Positions 1 through 7,726 of a DNA stretch of 64,000 bases are shown piece after piece. The stretch comes from Nocardioides donggukensis (GTDB taxonomy: Bacteria; Actinomycetota; Actinomycetes; Propionibacteriales; Nocardioidaceae). Position 1 is the first letter of the stretch. Each line of letters starts with the position of its first letter. The translations under genes and the position numbers were made by a program. The DNA is taken from the NCBI RefSeq assembly GCF_014842875.1, contig NZ_JACYXZ010000003.1, forward strand, positions 372,001 to 436,000, given 5' to 3'. The notes beneath the pieces were generated by a model. The model was not told where the DNA came from. It did not search any database and worked only from the letters and a program-made list of their open reading frames with translations.

Positions 1-1
1 C

Positions 2-268
2 AACTCCCGCGGCCTCGCGCTAGGGGTCCTGCCACACCCGGAGCTGAACGCAAGCCACGGCGTGATCGAGGCAGGCGGCGCCCTGCTGTTCCACACAGAC
101 GGCGTCGTGGAGTCGCGCGGCGCCGACATCGAGGACGGCATCGACTGGCTGCGCCTCACCGCCCGCGAAGCCATTGCTGCCGGTTTCCCGGGCGCGGCCC
201 GTCGCATCATCGAACGCGTCAAGCGCGGCGACGACGACCGCGCAGTCCTGATCCTCAGCCGCGCCTGA
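2..268 (+). CDS. PP2C/SpoIIE-family protein serine phosphatase, C-terminal fragment
   Basis: The frame is open from the left edge and stops at 266-268, giving about 88 residues of a longer protein. It reads like the end of an RsbU/SpoIIE-type phosphatase. A short 'LALGVLP' stretch is followed by 'LLFHTDGVVESR', the usual strand with a metal-binding Asp-Gly, then a helical segment with 'GIDWLRL' and the closing 'DDRAVLIL', which carries the last conserved metal-ligand aspartates. Such enzymes dephosphorylate anti-anti-sigma factors in partner-switching stress circuits. Any N-terminal sensor domains lie outside the window, so the signal it responds to cannot be told. A 9-bp tandem repeat (caccggcca-like) follows the stop at about 272-300. 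Confidence 0.8.
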   Translation, partial: NSRGLALGVLPHPELNASHGVIEAGGALLFHTDGVVESRGADIEDGIDWLRLTAREAIAAGFPGAARRIIERVKRGDDDRAVLILSRA

Positions 269-459
269 GCGAACACCGGCCACCGGCCACCGGCCACCGA
301 CACTGATGATGTTCGTGTTCCGGGGTCGTGACTCGGCCACGTTGCCGGCACCGTTGAGCGAGCCGGCCGACGCTGTTCGCGAGCCGTTGGCCGCCGTTGG
401 TCAGAAACGGGCTCCGCGTGACTTCTTGCGGACTATTTGCGGACCGCTGGACGGTCAGG

Positions 460-1182
460 CTAGTCCGAGCCCCGACCTAGACCTTCGATCTTCGCGGACC
501 TTGCGGACAGGTCGCGGATGCTCTGCCATACAGCCGCTCGGGGCGCGTCGATCCTGAGTGCGTGGATGTATTCGTCGAGACGTTGCGGGCGATCTCTTAG
601 GTAGGAGACTGCGTTGTTGAGGCTCTCGCCAACCGTGTTGCCATAGGCATCGACTGCCTTGCCAGCGCCGGCCTGCAGGGCGGCGGTGTCGGGTTTCATC
701 ATGGCCAGGTCGATGAGGTCGCGGCTGAACGTCGACGTGTCCGCCCAGCGGTCGTCGTTGGCGAGCAGCTTGGTTGCGACCTGGTCGGTTCGCGTCAAGA
801 TCCGTACGCCGCAGATCTCATCGCCCGGGGCGGGAGTGTCGAGGTCGATGCGGCCTTCTTGGATGATCTCGAACTTGATCGCAACCCCCGCAACGAGCAC
901 CGAGGACTTGATCCCGTAACCGTCAACAGAGGGTGTTCGACCCAGGTCCAGTTCGCGTGTAGCCAGAGCGTCGAGCCCGTGGTCCCTGACCATCTGGCGC
1001 AGCGCGCGGTAGGACTGCGGGTCGGAGACCAGGAAGTCGATGTCGACCGATTCGCGGAACTCACCGTTGGCAAGGACGATCGCGGTCCCGCCTCCGAACC
1101 AGCAGTTGTGCTCTGCCAGGAGCGGTGCGTCGAGCATCGACAGCGCCTCGGCCACCTGTTGATGGTGCAGCCGCCTAAACAA
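460..1182 (-). CDS. nucleotidyl transferase AbiEii/AbiGii-type toxin
   Basis: A 240-residue protein of the AbiEii nucleotidyltransferase toxin family. Residues 30-34 (GGGTA) and the ES..DIDF segment at about 44-50 form the nucleotidyltransferase signature with its paired catalytic aspartates. Family members use nucleotides, often to modify tRNA ends, and cause growth arrest during phage infection. I place the start at a TTG (1180-1182) because GGGAGG lies at 1187-1192, four bases upstream. This start overlaps the stop of the upstream XRE gene by 8 bp, which suggests translational coupling of antitoxin and toxin. A longer in-frame reading up to 1545 runs through the antitoxin in another frame and looks spurious. 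The size and gene order match a type IV AbiE toxin-antitoxin pair. Confidence 0.85.
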   Translation of the reverse strand: MFRRLHHQQVAEALSMLDAPLLAEHNCWFGGGTAIVLANGEFRESVDIDFLVSDPQSYRALRQMVRDHGLDALATRELDLGRTPSVDGYGIKSSVLVAGVAIKFEIIQEGRIDLDTPAPGDEICGVRILTRTDQVATKLLANDDRWADTSTFSRDLIDLAMMKPDTAALQAGAGKAVDAYGNTVGESLNNAVSYLRDRPQRLDEYIHALRIDAPRAAVWQSIRDLSARSAKIEGLGRGSD

Positions 1183-1636
1183 GGAGCCTCCCGTTGCTGT
1201 AGGTGTCCGCGAGGTGCTGGATGAACGCCTTCTCGTGATCGGTGAGGGCTTCCTGGTTGAGGTGTCGCCAGCCGCGTTCGTAGAGGTTGAGTGCCTCTGT
1301 CTCGGTGATGGTGGTGCCGGCGTCGGTCTGCCAGGCCAGCGTGCGCAGGCCGGGGTAGTCGCCGACCGTGATCGTCGCCGGTTCTGCTGCTGGAGCTTCG
1401 AGGACCGGGACGACGAGGTGAAGTCCGAGTGCGGCGGCAACGTTGACGTAGGCGCCGATCGTGACCGAGGGATTGCCTGCCTCGATCCTGTGCAGGGTGA
1501 CACGCGAAACGCCAGCGGCTTCGGCACAGGCGACGGCCGTGACACCGAGGGACTTTCGGCGTTCGCGCAGCCGGGCGCCTAGGCGTTCGAGGTCGGCCTG
1601 TTGCTCGGGGCTCGTGTACGGGCTAGTTGCTGGCAT
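1175..1636 (-). CDS. XRE-family helix-turn-helix antitoxin of the AbiE pair
   Basis: A 153-residue protein with a lambda-repressor-like HTH at about residues 16-70 (RLRERRKSLGVTA...GVSRVTLHRIEAGNPSV). The C-terminal half is uncharacterised and probably contacts the toxin or the antitoxin dimer. It is the first gene of a two-gene operon with the AbiEii-type toxin, whose start it overlaps. Two starts are possible, ATG 1645 and ATG 1636. I prefer 1636 because a -10-like TAAAAT ends 7 bases before it, so the transcript would begin at the ATG with no leader. A palindrome inside the promoter spacer suggests that the protein represses its own operon. Confidence 0.85.
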   Translation of the reverse strand: MPATSPYTSPEQQADLERLGARLRERRKSLGVTAVACAEAAGVSRVTLHRIEAGNPSVTIGAYVNVAAALGLHLVVPVLEAPAAEPATITVGDYPGLRTLAWQTDAGTTITETEALNLYERGWRHLNQEALTDHEKAFIQHLADTYSNGRLLV

Positions 1637-1643
1637 GTCTCTC

Positions 1644-1671
1644 ATTTTAGTCGTTCGACTCTCTAAGTCAA
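1644..1671 (-). promoter_or_regulatory. antitoxin-toxin promoter with embedded operator
   Basis: On the minus strand TTGACT (1666-1671) is followed by a 16-bp spacer and TAAAAT (1644-1649). The predicted transcript start falls at about 1636-1637, on the antitoxin ATG. The spacer carries the inverted repeat AGTCG-TT-CGACT (1649-1660 on the plus strand), placed so that a bound HTH dimer would block polymerase. This AT-rich pocket stands out from the GC-rich surroundings. Confidence 0.6.
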
Positions 1672-1878
1672 TAATGAGAAACGCTTCACGCGACCCTTGG
1701 GGAAGCGGGCCGCCCAGCGCCGTGCCTGCCGTGCCCGCTGATGATCTCGTCCACGCGGGACGAAGCCCAGTGGTCCCGGTCGCGTCGACCGTGTCGCCAT
1801 CGCCCATTCCGACCGACGCGTGTAGCCGAATGGCGAAGCCCACTGCGCCGCCGGAGACACGCCCTGGGCTCGAGCTCA

Positions 1879-2211
1879 CTACCCCCAGAAGATCGGGTCG
1901 CCGCTGGTCTCGATGTGACCAAGGAGCGCCTGGACGTTCTTGGTTGGGCGCTTGCGCTTGTACTCGTGGAACCTCAGGTTGCGGTCGCGCCAGTAGATCG
2001 CCCATTGGCCGGTCGACATCGTGTAGCGCAGCCGCGCGATCGGGAACCGGGTGTGCTCGCCGACGCCGTCCCACGGTGGCCGCACCTCGACGATGTCGAC
2101 GTGTCGGTCGGAGACGTCGGCCTCGACCTTCAGCTCATCCCACAGGTGCTCGGGTACCCGCCCTCGTGCCCATAGCCGGATGCGGCGCAGGTCAGTCTCT
2201 GGAAGTGCCAT
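1879..2211 (-). CDS. DUF3024 domain-containing protein
   Basis: A 110-residue protein (ATG 2209-2211; a GTG one codon upstream is also possible). It matches the DUF3024 pattern as I recall it: an N-terminal 'RIRLWARGRVPE' helix, a central 'IVEVRPPW' strand, 'PIARLRY', 'GQWAIYWRDRN..FHEY' and the terminal 'IETSGDPIFWG'. The function of the family is unknown, but small genes of this type often sit in defence or accessory islands. That fits the toxin-antitoxin pair on one side and the HsdR relic on the other. The stretch 1646-1878 between it and the antitoxin gene holds no convincing gene. Confidence 0.75.
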   Translation of the reverse strand: MALPETDLRRIRLWARGRVPEHLWDELKVEADVSDRHVDIVEVRPPWDGVGEHTRFPIARLRYTMSTGQWAIYWRDRNLRFHEYKRKRPTKNVQALLGHIETSGDPIFWG

Positions 2212-2248
2212 CACACCAGTCCATAGCGCTTAACCTACGAGAGGCATC

Positions 2249-2344
2249 ATGAAGCCCGGGGATGATGCCAACCGCCTTGCCGCGGAGGCGCGTGCCCGCG
2301 TATAGATCGACCGACAGCTCACCGAGGCGGGTTGGTCGGTGCAG
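2249..2344 (+). pseudogene. N-terminal relic of a type I restriction HsdR subunit
   Basis: From ATG 2249, preceded by a purine-rich GAGAGG, the frame reads MKPGDDANRLAAEARARV, then a TAG stop, then IDRQLTEAGWSVQ. After that, similarity ends. The two halves are together typical of the first residues of HsdR-type restriction helicases, where the stop position would normally be Glu (GAG). The gene is therefore both interrupted and truncated. The rest of 2345-2442 shows nothing recognisable. It suggests that a restriction system once stood here beside the AbiE pair. Confidence 0.6.
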
Positions 2345-2442
2345 TACAGTCGGTGTTCGCGCCCCATTGCGTGTCGCTGAGATTCTTGCGCTCTGTGCGG
2401 ACTGGCAGCCCTGCCCCCCCGGACCCGCGCAAACCCGCCGAT

Positions 2443-3519
2443 TCACACGTTGAAGCGGAACTCCACGACATCCCCGTCGGCCATGACGTAGTCCTTGCCC
2501 TCCATGCGCACCTTGCCGGCCTCCTTGGCCTTCTGCATGGAGCCAAGCGAGATCAGGTCGTCGAAGGTGACCACCTCGGCCTTGATGAAGCCGCGCTGGA
2601 AGTCGGTATGGATGACCCCGGCCGCCTCGGGCGCGGTGGCGCCCTTCGGGATCGTCCAGGCCCGGGTCTCCTTGGGGCCTGCGGTGAGGTACGTCTGCAG
2701 GCCGAGCGTCTCGAAGCCGACCCGCGCCAGCACGTCGAGCCCGGGCTCGTCGACGCCCATCTCGGCGAGCATCTCGCGGGCCTCGTCGTCGTCGCCGAGC
2801 TCGACCAGCTCGGCCTCGAACTTCGCGTCGAGGAAGATCGCCTCGGCCGGCGCCACGATCTCCTGCATCTTCGCCTTGAGGTCGGCGTCGGCCAGCTCGT
2901 CGGCGTCGCAGTTGAAGACGTAGATGAAGGGCTTGGCCGTCAGCAGCGACAGCTCGCGGATCAGGGCCTGGTCGATCGAGGTCGCGCTGATCGGCGTACC
3001 GGCCTCGAGCGCCTCAAGCGCCTCCTTCGCGGCGGCGAGGTTGGCGCCGAGCTCCTTGCGGGTCCGGGCCTCCTTCTCCAACCGGGGGATCGCCTTCTCG
3101 ACGGTCTGCAGGTCGGCGAGGATCAGCTCGGTCTGGATCGTCGAGATGTCCGAGGACGGGTTGACCTCGCCGTCGACGTGGGTGACGTCCTCGTCCCGGA
3201 AGACCCGGGTGACCTGGCAGATCGCCGCGGACTCCCGGATGTGGGCGAGGAACTTGTTGCCCAGCCCCTCCCCCTGCGACGCGCCGGCGACGATGCCGGC
3301 GATGTCGACGAACTCGACGGTCGCGGGCAGCACCTTCGCGCTGCCGAACACCTCCGCGAGCCGCGGCAGCCGGCCGTCGGGGACGCCGACCACGCCGACG
3401 TTCGGCTCGATCGTCGCGAACGGGTAGTTCGCCGCGAGGACGTCGTTCTTGGTCAGGGCGTTGAAGAGGGTCGACTTGCCCGCGTTGGGGAGCCCGACGA
3501 TGCCGATGGTGAGTGCCAC
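2443..3519 (-). CDS. ychF: redox-regulated ATPase YchF (Obg-like)
   Basis: A 358-residue full-length YchF/OLA1-family P-loop protein. The G1 loop GLPNAGKST lies at residues 8-16. 'NCDADEL' stands in place of the GTPase NKxD motif, consistent with the known ATP preference of the family. A coiled middle segment follows, and a C-terminal TGS-like domain ends with 'MADGDVVEFRFNV'. YchF binds ribosomes and is linked to translation fidelity and oxidative stress. The GTG start at 3517-3519 has no Shine-Dalgarno. A TAGACT box lies 8 bases upstream (plus strand 3528-3533), suggesting a leaderless mRNA. It is divergent from the PH-domain gene pair. Confidence 0.97.
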   Translation of the reverse strand: MALTIGIVGLPNAGKSTLFNALTKNDVLAANYPFATIEPNVGVVGVPDGRLPRLAEVFGSAKVLPATVEFVDIAGIVAGASQGEGLGNKFLAHIRESAAICQVTRVFRDEDVTHVDGEVNPSSDISTIQTELILADLQTVEKAIPRLEKEARTRKELGANLAAAKEALEALEAGTPISATSIDQALIRELSLLTAKPFIYVFNCDADELADADLKAKMQEIVAPAEAIFLDAKFEAELVELGDDDEAREMLAEMGVDEPGLDVLARVGFETLGLQTYLTAGPKETRAWTIPKGATAPEAAGVIHTDFQRGFIKAEVVTFDDLISLGSMQKAKEAGKVRMEGKDYVMADGDVVEFRFNV

Positions 3520-3608
3520 GGGCGGGGAGTCTACGGCTCCCGCGCGCGCTCGGCCGCATCCGGCTTCCGGTCCCCCACCCGCTTCGTGGGCTGTGCCACG
3601 CTCGTCCC

Positions 3609-4121
3609 ATGACCACCCAGCCCACGGATGGCCCGCCCCCGACGCTGCGCGAGCCCGCCAACCAGGTCTCCCCGCGCGCCGTGTCCTACTGGCGGCTCAC
3701 CGCCGGGATCGGCGCGCTGGTCACCTGGCTCGCGCTCGCGATCGGGTACGCCGTGCTGCCGCAGCGCCCCTGGTGGGTCACCCTGCTGCTGGTGCTCGTC
3801 GTCGGGGCGACGATCGTCCACCTGGTGCTGATGCCGCGGATCCGGTTCCGCGTGCACCGGTGGGAGGTCACCCCCACCGCGGTCCACACCCGAGCCGGCT
3901 GGCTGAGCCGCGAGGAGCGGATCGCGCCGCTCTCGCGGGTGCAGACCGTCGACTCCGCGCAGGGCGCCCTCATGCGGGCGTTCGGGCTGATGTCGATCAC
4001 CGTCACGACCGCCTCCGCCGCGGGACCGCTGACGATCGCCTGCCTGGACTCGGTGACCGCGCGCGCCGTCGTCGCGGAGCTGACCGAGATCACCGGCAGC
4101 CACGAGGGCGACGCGACGTGA
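3609..4121 (+). CDS. PH domain-containing membrane protein (YdbS-like)
   Basis: A 170-residue protein with two adjacent transmembrane helices (about residues 29-75) followed by a bacterial PH domain: 'RFRVHRWEVTPTAVHTRAGWL', 'RVQTVDSAQGALMRAFGLMSITV'. This is the bPH2 arrangement of YdbS. The ATG at 3609 is supported by a CACGCT -10-like box exactly 6 bases upstream (3597-3602). The next gene starts within its stop codon (GTGA at 4118-4121), and the pair resembles Bacillus ydbS-ydbT, where the products act together in envelope protection. The substrate or ligand is unknown. Confidence 0.85.
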   Translation: MTTQPTDGPPPTLREPANQVSPRAVSYWRLTAGIGALVTWLALAIGYAVLPQRPWWVTLLLVLVVGATIVHLVLMPRIRFRVHRWEVTPTAVHTRAGWLSREERIAPLSRVQTVDSAQGALMRAFGLMSITVTTASAAGPLTIACLDSVTARAVVAELTEITGSHEGDAT

Positions 4122-5746
4122 TCCCCGACCCACCTCCCGCGACCCCGCCGCCGGTGCCCCCGACGGTGCCGACGCCGGTCCCCCCGACACCGGTGCCCTA
4201 CCCCGACTGGGAGCGGCTCGACCGGCGGATGCTGCTGATCGGACCGGTCCGGGTGATCCGCCAGTTCGCCTTCCCCGCGGTCATCGCCCTGATCGGCATC
4301 GGCACCAGTGACGCGCGATGGTCGCTCGGCCTGCTGCCGGCGCTGCTCGTCGGCGCCCTGGCGCTGGGCGCGCTGCCCTGGCTGACGACGTACTTCCGGC
4401 GCACCGAGACCCAGTTGGAGGTACGCCGCGGGCTGCTGCACCGGACCAGGGTCACCGCACCGCTGGACCGGGTCCGCAGCGTCGACCTCGAGGCCTCGCT
4501 GCTGCACCGCATCCTGGGCCTGAGCACGGTCACGATCGGCACCGGCGTCGACGACACCCGGATCGAGCTGGACTCGCTGTCGGCCGAGCGGGCCGAGCAC
4601 CTGCGGGTGACGCTGCTTCAGCGGGCAGCGGCGACCTCGACGTCCGGGCCGGCTCCCTCGCAGGCCGAGGAGGGCCAGATCGTCGACCCGCACGCCGGCC
4701 CGATGCCGGAGGGCCAGGACGCGACACCCGGGTCCCCCGCACCGGCCGTAGCCGCAGCCCCCGCCGAGGAGCTGGCCCGCATCGACTGGAAGTGGCTGCG
4801 GTACGCGCCGTTCAGCCTCTCCCGGCTGGTCATCGTCGCCGGGGCCGTCGGCGCGCTCTCGCAGTTCACCGACGAGCTGCCGCTCGACCGGGCCGAGTCG
4901 GCGTGGGCCTGGCTGCTGTCGCAAGCCCTGGCGCTGGTGCTGGTCGGGGTCGCCGCCGCCGCGCTCGTCGGCTGGCTGGCGATCTCGATGGGCGGCTACG
5001 TCGTGCGCTGGTGGGATCTCCGGCTGGTCCGGCAGGACGCCAACCTTCGGCTCACGGCGGGGCTCTTCACCACCCGCTCCACCACCATCGAGGAGGCCCG
5101 GATCCGGGGCGTCGAGCTCACCGAGCCGGTGCTGCTCCGGCTCGTGGGCGGCGCCGAGCTCTCCACCCTCGCCACCGGCGTCGGCTCCGGGGGCACGACC
5201 ACGATCCTGCCGCCGTGCCCGCTCCCGGTCGCCCGAGGCGTCGGCGGCGCCGTCCTCGAGGACCCGCGGCCGATGGCCGCCACCCTGAGGCAGCACGGTC
5301 ACCTGGCCCGCCGCCGGTGCCACGTGCGCGCCCAGGTGCCGACGCTGGTGGCGGTGCTGCCGATCGTGGCGGGCGCGTACGCCCTCGGCATCCCCGGCTG
5401 GCTGGTGCCGGTCGCCGTCCTCCTGCTCGCCGCCACGGGCGTGATCACCGGCGAGGCGTCGTACCGGCACCTCGGGCACGCGCTCACCCCGGACCACCTC
5501 GTCGCCGGCTCCGGTGACGTCAGCCGGGTCCGGACCGCCCTGGAGCGGGACGGGATCATCGGCTGGGTGGTGCGGCAGTCGTTCTTCCAGCGCCGGCTGG
5601 GGCTGGCCACGCTGGTGGCGACCACCGCCGCCGGGCCCGAGCAGGTGCAGGTCGTCGACCTCCCGTTGGCCGAGGCGGTCGCGCTCGCGGAGGCGGCGAC
5701 GCCGGGGCTGGTGGGCGAGTTCCTGGACGCTAGGTTCGAGGGATGA
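4118..5746 (+). CDS. PH domain-containing membrane protein (YdbT-like)
   Basis: A 542-residue partner of the preceding gene, starting at the GTG that overlaps its stop. After a Pro-rich cytoplasmic N-terminus (about 25 residues, 'PPPATPPPVPP') come paired transmembrane helices and repeated bPH2 domains. Each domain begins with a 'RRTETQLEVRRGLLHRT'-like strand and a 'LDRVRSVDLEASLLHRILGLSTVTI' segment. The second block begins around residue 290 ('NLRLTAGLFTTRSTTIEEARI') and a third near the C-terminus. The order matches YdbT. The last four bases overlap the start of the cysteine-desulfurase-like gene, so all three genes form one transcription unit. Confidence 0.85.
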   Translation: MIPDPPPATPPPVPPTVPTPVPPTPVPYPDWERLDRRMLLIGPVRVIRQFAFPAVIALIGIGTSDARWSLGLLPALLVGALALGALPWLTTYFRRTETQLEVRRGLLHRTRVTAPLDRVRSVDLEASLLHRILGLSTVTIGTGVDDTRIELDSLSAERAEHLRVTLLQRAAATSTSGPAPSQAEEGQIVDPHAGPMPEGQDATPGSPAPAVAAAPAEELARIDWKWLRYAPFSLSRLVIVAGAVGALSQFTDELPLDRAESAWAWLLSQALALVLVGVAAAALVGWLAISMGGYVVRWWDLRLVRQDANLRLTAGLFTTRSTTIEEARIRGVELTEPVLLRLVGGAELSTLATGVGSGGTTTILPPCPLPVARGVGGAVLEDPRPMAATLRQHGHLARRRCHVRAQVPTLVAVLPIVAGAYALGIPGWLVPVAVLLLAATGVITGEASYRHLGHALTPDHLVAGSGDVSRVRTALERDGIIGWVVRQSFFQRRLGLATLVATTAAGPEQVQVVDLPLAEAVALAEAATPGLVGEFLDARFEG

Positions 5747-6987
5747 CCACCACGCCGAGCACCCCGGAGACCGCCGCCACCCTCGACGTCGCCCGGGTCC
5801 GGGCCGCGTTCCCCGCGCTCGACCTCGGGGCCGCGCACTTCGACGGCCCCGGCGGCTCGCAGGTCCCGGCGGTGGTCGCCGACGCCGTGGGGGCCACGAT
5901 GACCGCCGGACTCGCCAACCGCGGCACCCTCACCGAGGCCGAGCTGCGGGCGGAGCGGGTCGTGGCCGAGGCACGCGCGGCGGTCGCGGACCTCCTCGGC
6001 GCGGACCCCCGCGGAGTCGTGTTCGGCCGCTCGATGACCCAGCTGACCTTCGACCTGTCCCGGACGCTGTCCCGCGACTGGGGACCCGGCGACGAGGTCG
6101 TCGTCACCCGGCTCGACCACGACGCCAACATCCGGCCGTGGCTGATCGCCGCGGAGCGGTCCGGCGCCACCGTCCGCTGGCTGGAGTTCGACCCGGAGAC
6201 CGCGGAGCTCGACGACATCGCGCCGCTGCTGACCGAGCGCACCCGGCTGGTCGCGGTCACCGCCGCCTCCAACCTCCTCGGCACCCGACCGGACGTGCCG
6301 TCGATCGCGGCCGCCGCCCACGAGGTCGGCGCGCTGGTGTACGTCGACGGGGTGCACCTCGCGCCGCACTCCCCGATCGACGTCAGCGCCCTGGGAGCCG
6401 ACTTCCTCGCGTGCTCGCCGTACAAGTTCTTCGGGCCGCACCTCGGTGCGGTCGTCGCGGACCCGGCCCTCCTGGAAACCCTCCGCGCGGACAAGCTGGT
6501 GCCCTCCTCCGACGCGGTGCCGGAGCGGTTCGAGCTCGGCACGCTGCCCTACGAGCTGCTCGCGGGGGTCACCGCCGCGGTCGACTTCATGGCCGGCCTG
6601 GCCCTCGGCGACGACGGCGAGCCGGCCGACCGGCGCACCCGGGTGCTCACCTCGATGGCGACCGTCGAGCGCCACGAGGCGGCGCTGCTGCAGCGCCTCC
6701 TCGACGGCCTCGGGTCGCTCGACGGCGTCGTCCTGCACGGCGCCCCGGCCCGGCGGACGCCCACCGTGCTGTTCTCCGTGGCCGGCCGGACCGGCCGCGA
6801 GGTGAGCGCGCGACTGGCCGCGGCTGGCGTGAACGCGCCGGCCAGCCACTTCTACGCGATCGAGGCCTCCCGGCACGCCGGGCTCGGCGACGACGGGGCG
6901 GTGCGGGCCGGGATCGCGCCCTACACCAGCACCGGCGAGGTGGACCTGCTCGTGGCCACCGTCAGCCAGATGCTCACCCCGAGGTAG
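5743..6987 (+). CDS. cysteine desulfurase-like PLP-dependent aminotransferase class V
   Basis: A 414-residue fold-type I PLP enzyme. The 'LDHDANIRPW' segment, the aspartate-containing strand 'LVYVDGVHLAPH' and 'ACSPYKFFGPHLG', with the Schiff-base lysine, are the landmarks of the cysteine desulfurase-like subfamily (TIGR01976 type). The mobile active-site cysteine loop of true IscS/SufS enzymes is not evident, so sulfur transfer is not assured. The gene starts at the ATGA overlap with the upstream PH-domain gene. Its 3' end runs 67 bp into the convergent CDP-alcohol transferase gene. Confidence 0.85.
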   Translation: MTTTPSTPETAATLDVARVRAAFPALDLGAAHFDGPGGSQVPAVVADAVGATMTAGLANRGTLTEAELRAERVVAEARAAVADLLGADPRGVVFGRSMTQLTFDLSRTLSRDWGPGDEVVVTRLDHDANIRPWLIAAERSGATVRWLEFDPETAELDDIAPLLTERTRLVAVTAASNLLGTRPDVPSIAAAAHEVGALVYVDGVHLAPHSPIDVSALGADFLACSPYKFFGPHLGAVVADPALLETLRADKLVPSSDAVPERFELGTLPYELLAGVTAAVDFMAGLALGDDGEPADRRTRVLTSMATVERHEAALLQRLLDGLGSLDGVVLHGAPARRTPTVLFSVAGRTGREVSARLAAAGVNAPASHFYAIEASRHAGLGDDGAVRAGIAPYTSTGEVDLLVATVSQMLTPR

Positions 6988-7643
6988 TAGGCCGGGTAGG
7001 CCAACGAGACCGCGACCAGTGCGAGCGGCGGGTCCGGCATCAGCGCCGTGATCACCGCGAACATCACCAGCCAGACGCAGGCGAAGGTCATGTTGAGGCC
7101 CCACAGGGTCGCCGTACGCGAGGGGTAGACGTACTTCACGGGCACGAAGACCGCGATCGTGCACAGGATCAGCAGCGCGACCGTCAGCCCGACCGGGACG
7201 GCGGCGACGACGATGTAGAACGCCACGATGTTCCAGTAGCTGGGGAAGCCCAGGAAGAAGTGGTCGTCGGTCTTCGCGTCCGACCGGCAGAACTGATAGC
7301 ACGACGCCAGCAGGGGTACGCCGGCGCACACCGCGCCGAGGACCCCGCCGGGGAGGTAGCCGTTGGCCCACAGCAGTGCCATCGGTGCCAGGGCGTAGGT
7401 CATGTAGTCGACGATGTTGTCCAGCAGGGCGCCGTCGAACCCCGGCATGACCGCCTTGACCTTGTAGTGCCGGGCCAGGAAGCCGTCGGTGCCGTCGACG
7501 ACCATCGCCGCGAGGAACAGCCACAGGACGGTCGTGACCTCGCCCCGGTAGGAGTAGTGCACCATCAGCAGGGCGAGGACCGATCCGGTCGCGGTGTAGG
7601 CGTGGACCAGCCCGGCGGCGACCCGTGCCCGCGTGGGGCTCAT
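6921..7643 (-). CDS. CDP-alcohol phosphatidyltransferase, phosphatidylcholine synthase-like
   Basis: A 240-residue integral membrane enzyme with about seven or eight hydrophobic segments. The CDP-alcohol phosphotransferase signature is complete: D-G-T-D-G-F-L-A-R, then a Gly followed by two aspartates spaced four apart ('DGALLDNIVDY'). The length, the single domain and segments such as 'SYWNIVAFY' resemble bacterial phosphatidylcholine synthase (Pcs), which condenses CDP-diacylglycerol with choline. Another head-group specificity cannot be excluded. The start is ATG 7641-7643. Its 3' end overlaps the convergent aminotransferase gene by 67 bp. Confidence 0.75.
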   Translation of the reverse strand: MSPTRARVAAGLVHAYTATGSVLALLMVHYSYRGEVTTVLWLFLAAMVVDGTDGFLARHYKVKAVMPGFDGALLDNIVDYMTYALAPMALLWANGYLPGGVLGAVCAGVPLLASCYQFCRSDAKTDDHFFLGFPSYWNIVAFYIVVAAVPVGLTVALLILCTIAVFVPVKYVYPSRTATLWGLNMTFACVWLVMFAVITALMPDPPLALVAVSLAYPAYYLGVSIWLTVATSRSTSPVLV

Positions 7644-7677
7644 GGGCTGCACGCTACCGGTCGGCCGCCCCGACGCG

Positions 7678-7713
7678 ACGGACCCCCGGCATCCCGACAT
7701 GCCGGGGGTCCGT
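7678..7713 (-). terminator. strong hairpin terminator after the metalloprotease gene
   Basis: A perfect 15-bp inverted repeat, with arms 7678-7692 (acggacccccggcat) and 7699-7713, around a 6-base loop. It lies 13 bp beyond the stop of the minus-strand metalloprotease gene and before the CDP-alcohol transferase start. No U-tract follows, as is common in high-GC actinobacteria. Confidence 0.75.
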
Positions 7714-7726
7714 GCGCGGGCGCTCC

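Noticed and set aside
460..1545. A 361-codon version of the AbiEii toxin
   Set aside because: The first 121 codons cover the antitoxin gene in another frame. The TTG at 1182 with GGGAGG fits the family length.
1663..1922. Short minus-strand frames between the antitoxin and DUF3024 genes
   Set aside because: They have no ribosome site, poor codon pattern and no similarity that I can recognise.
3014..3661. Arg-rich open frames opposite or beside ychF
   Set aside because: They are frame-shifted copies of the ychF reading and the PH-domain gene with no independent coding signs.
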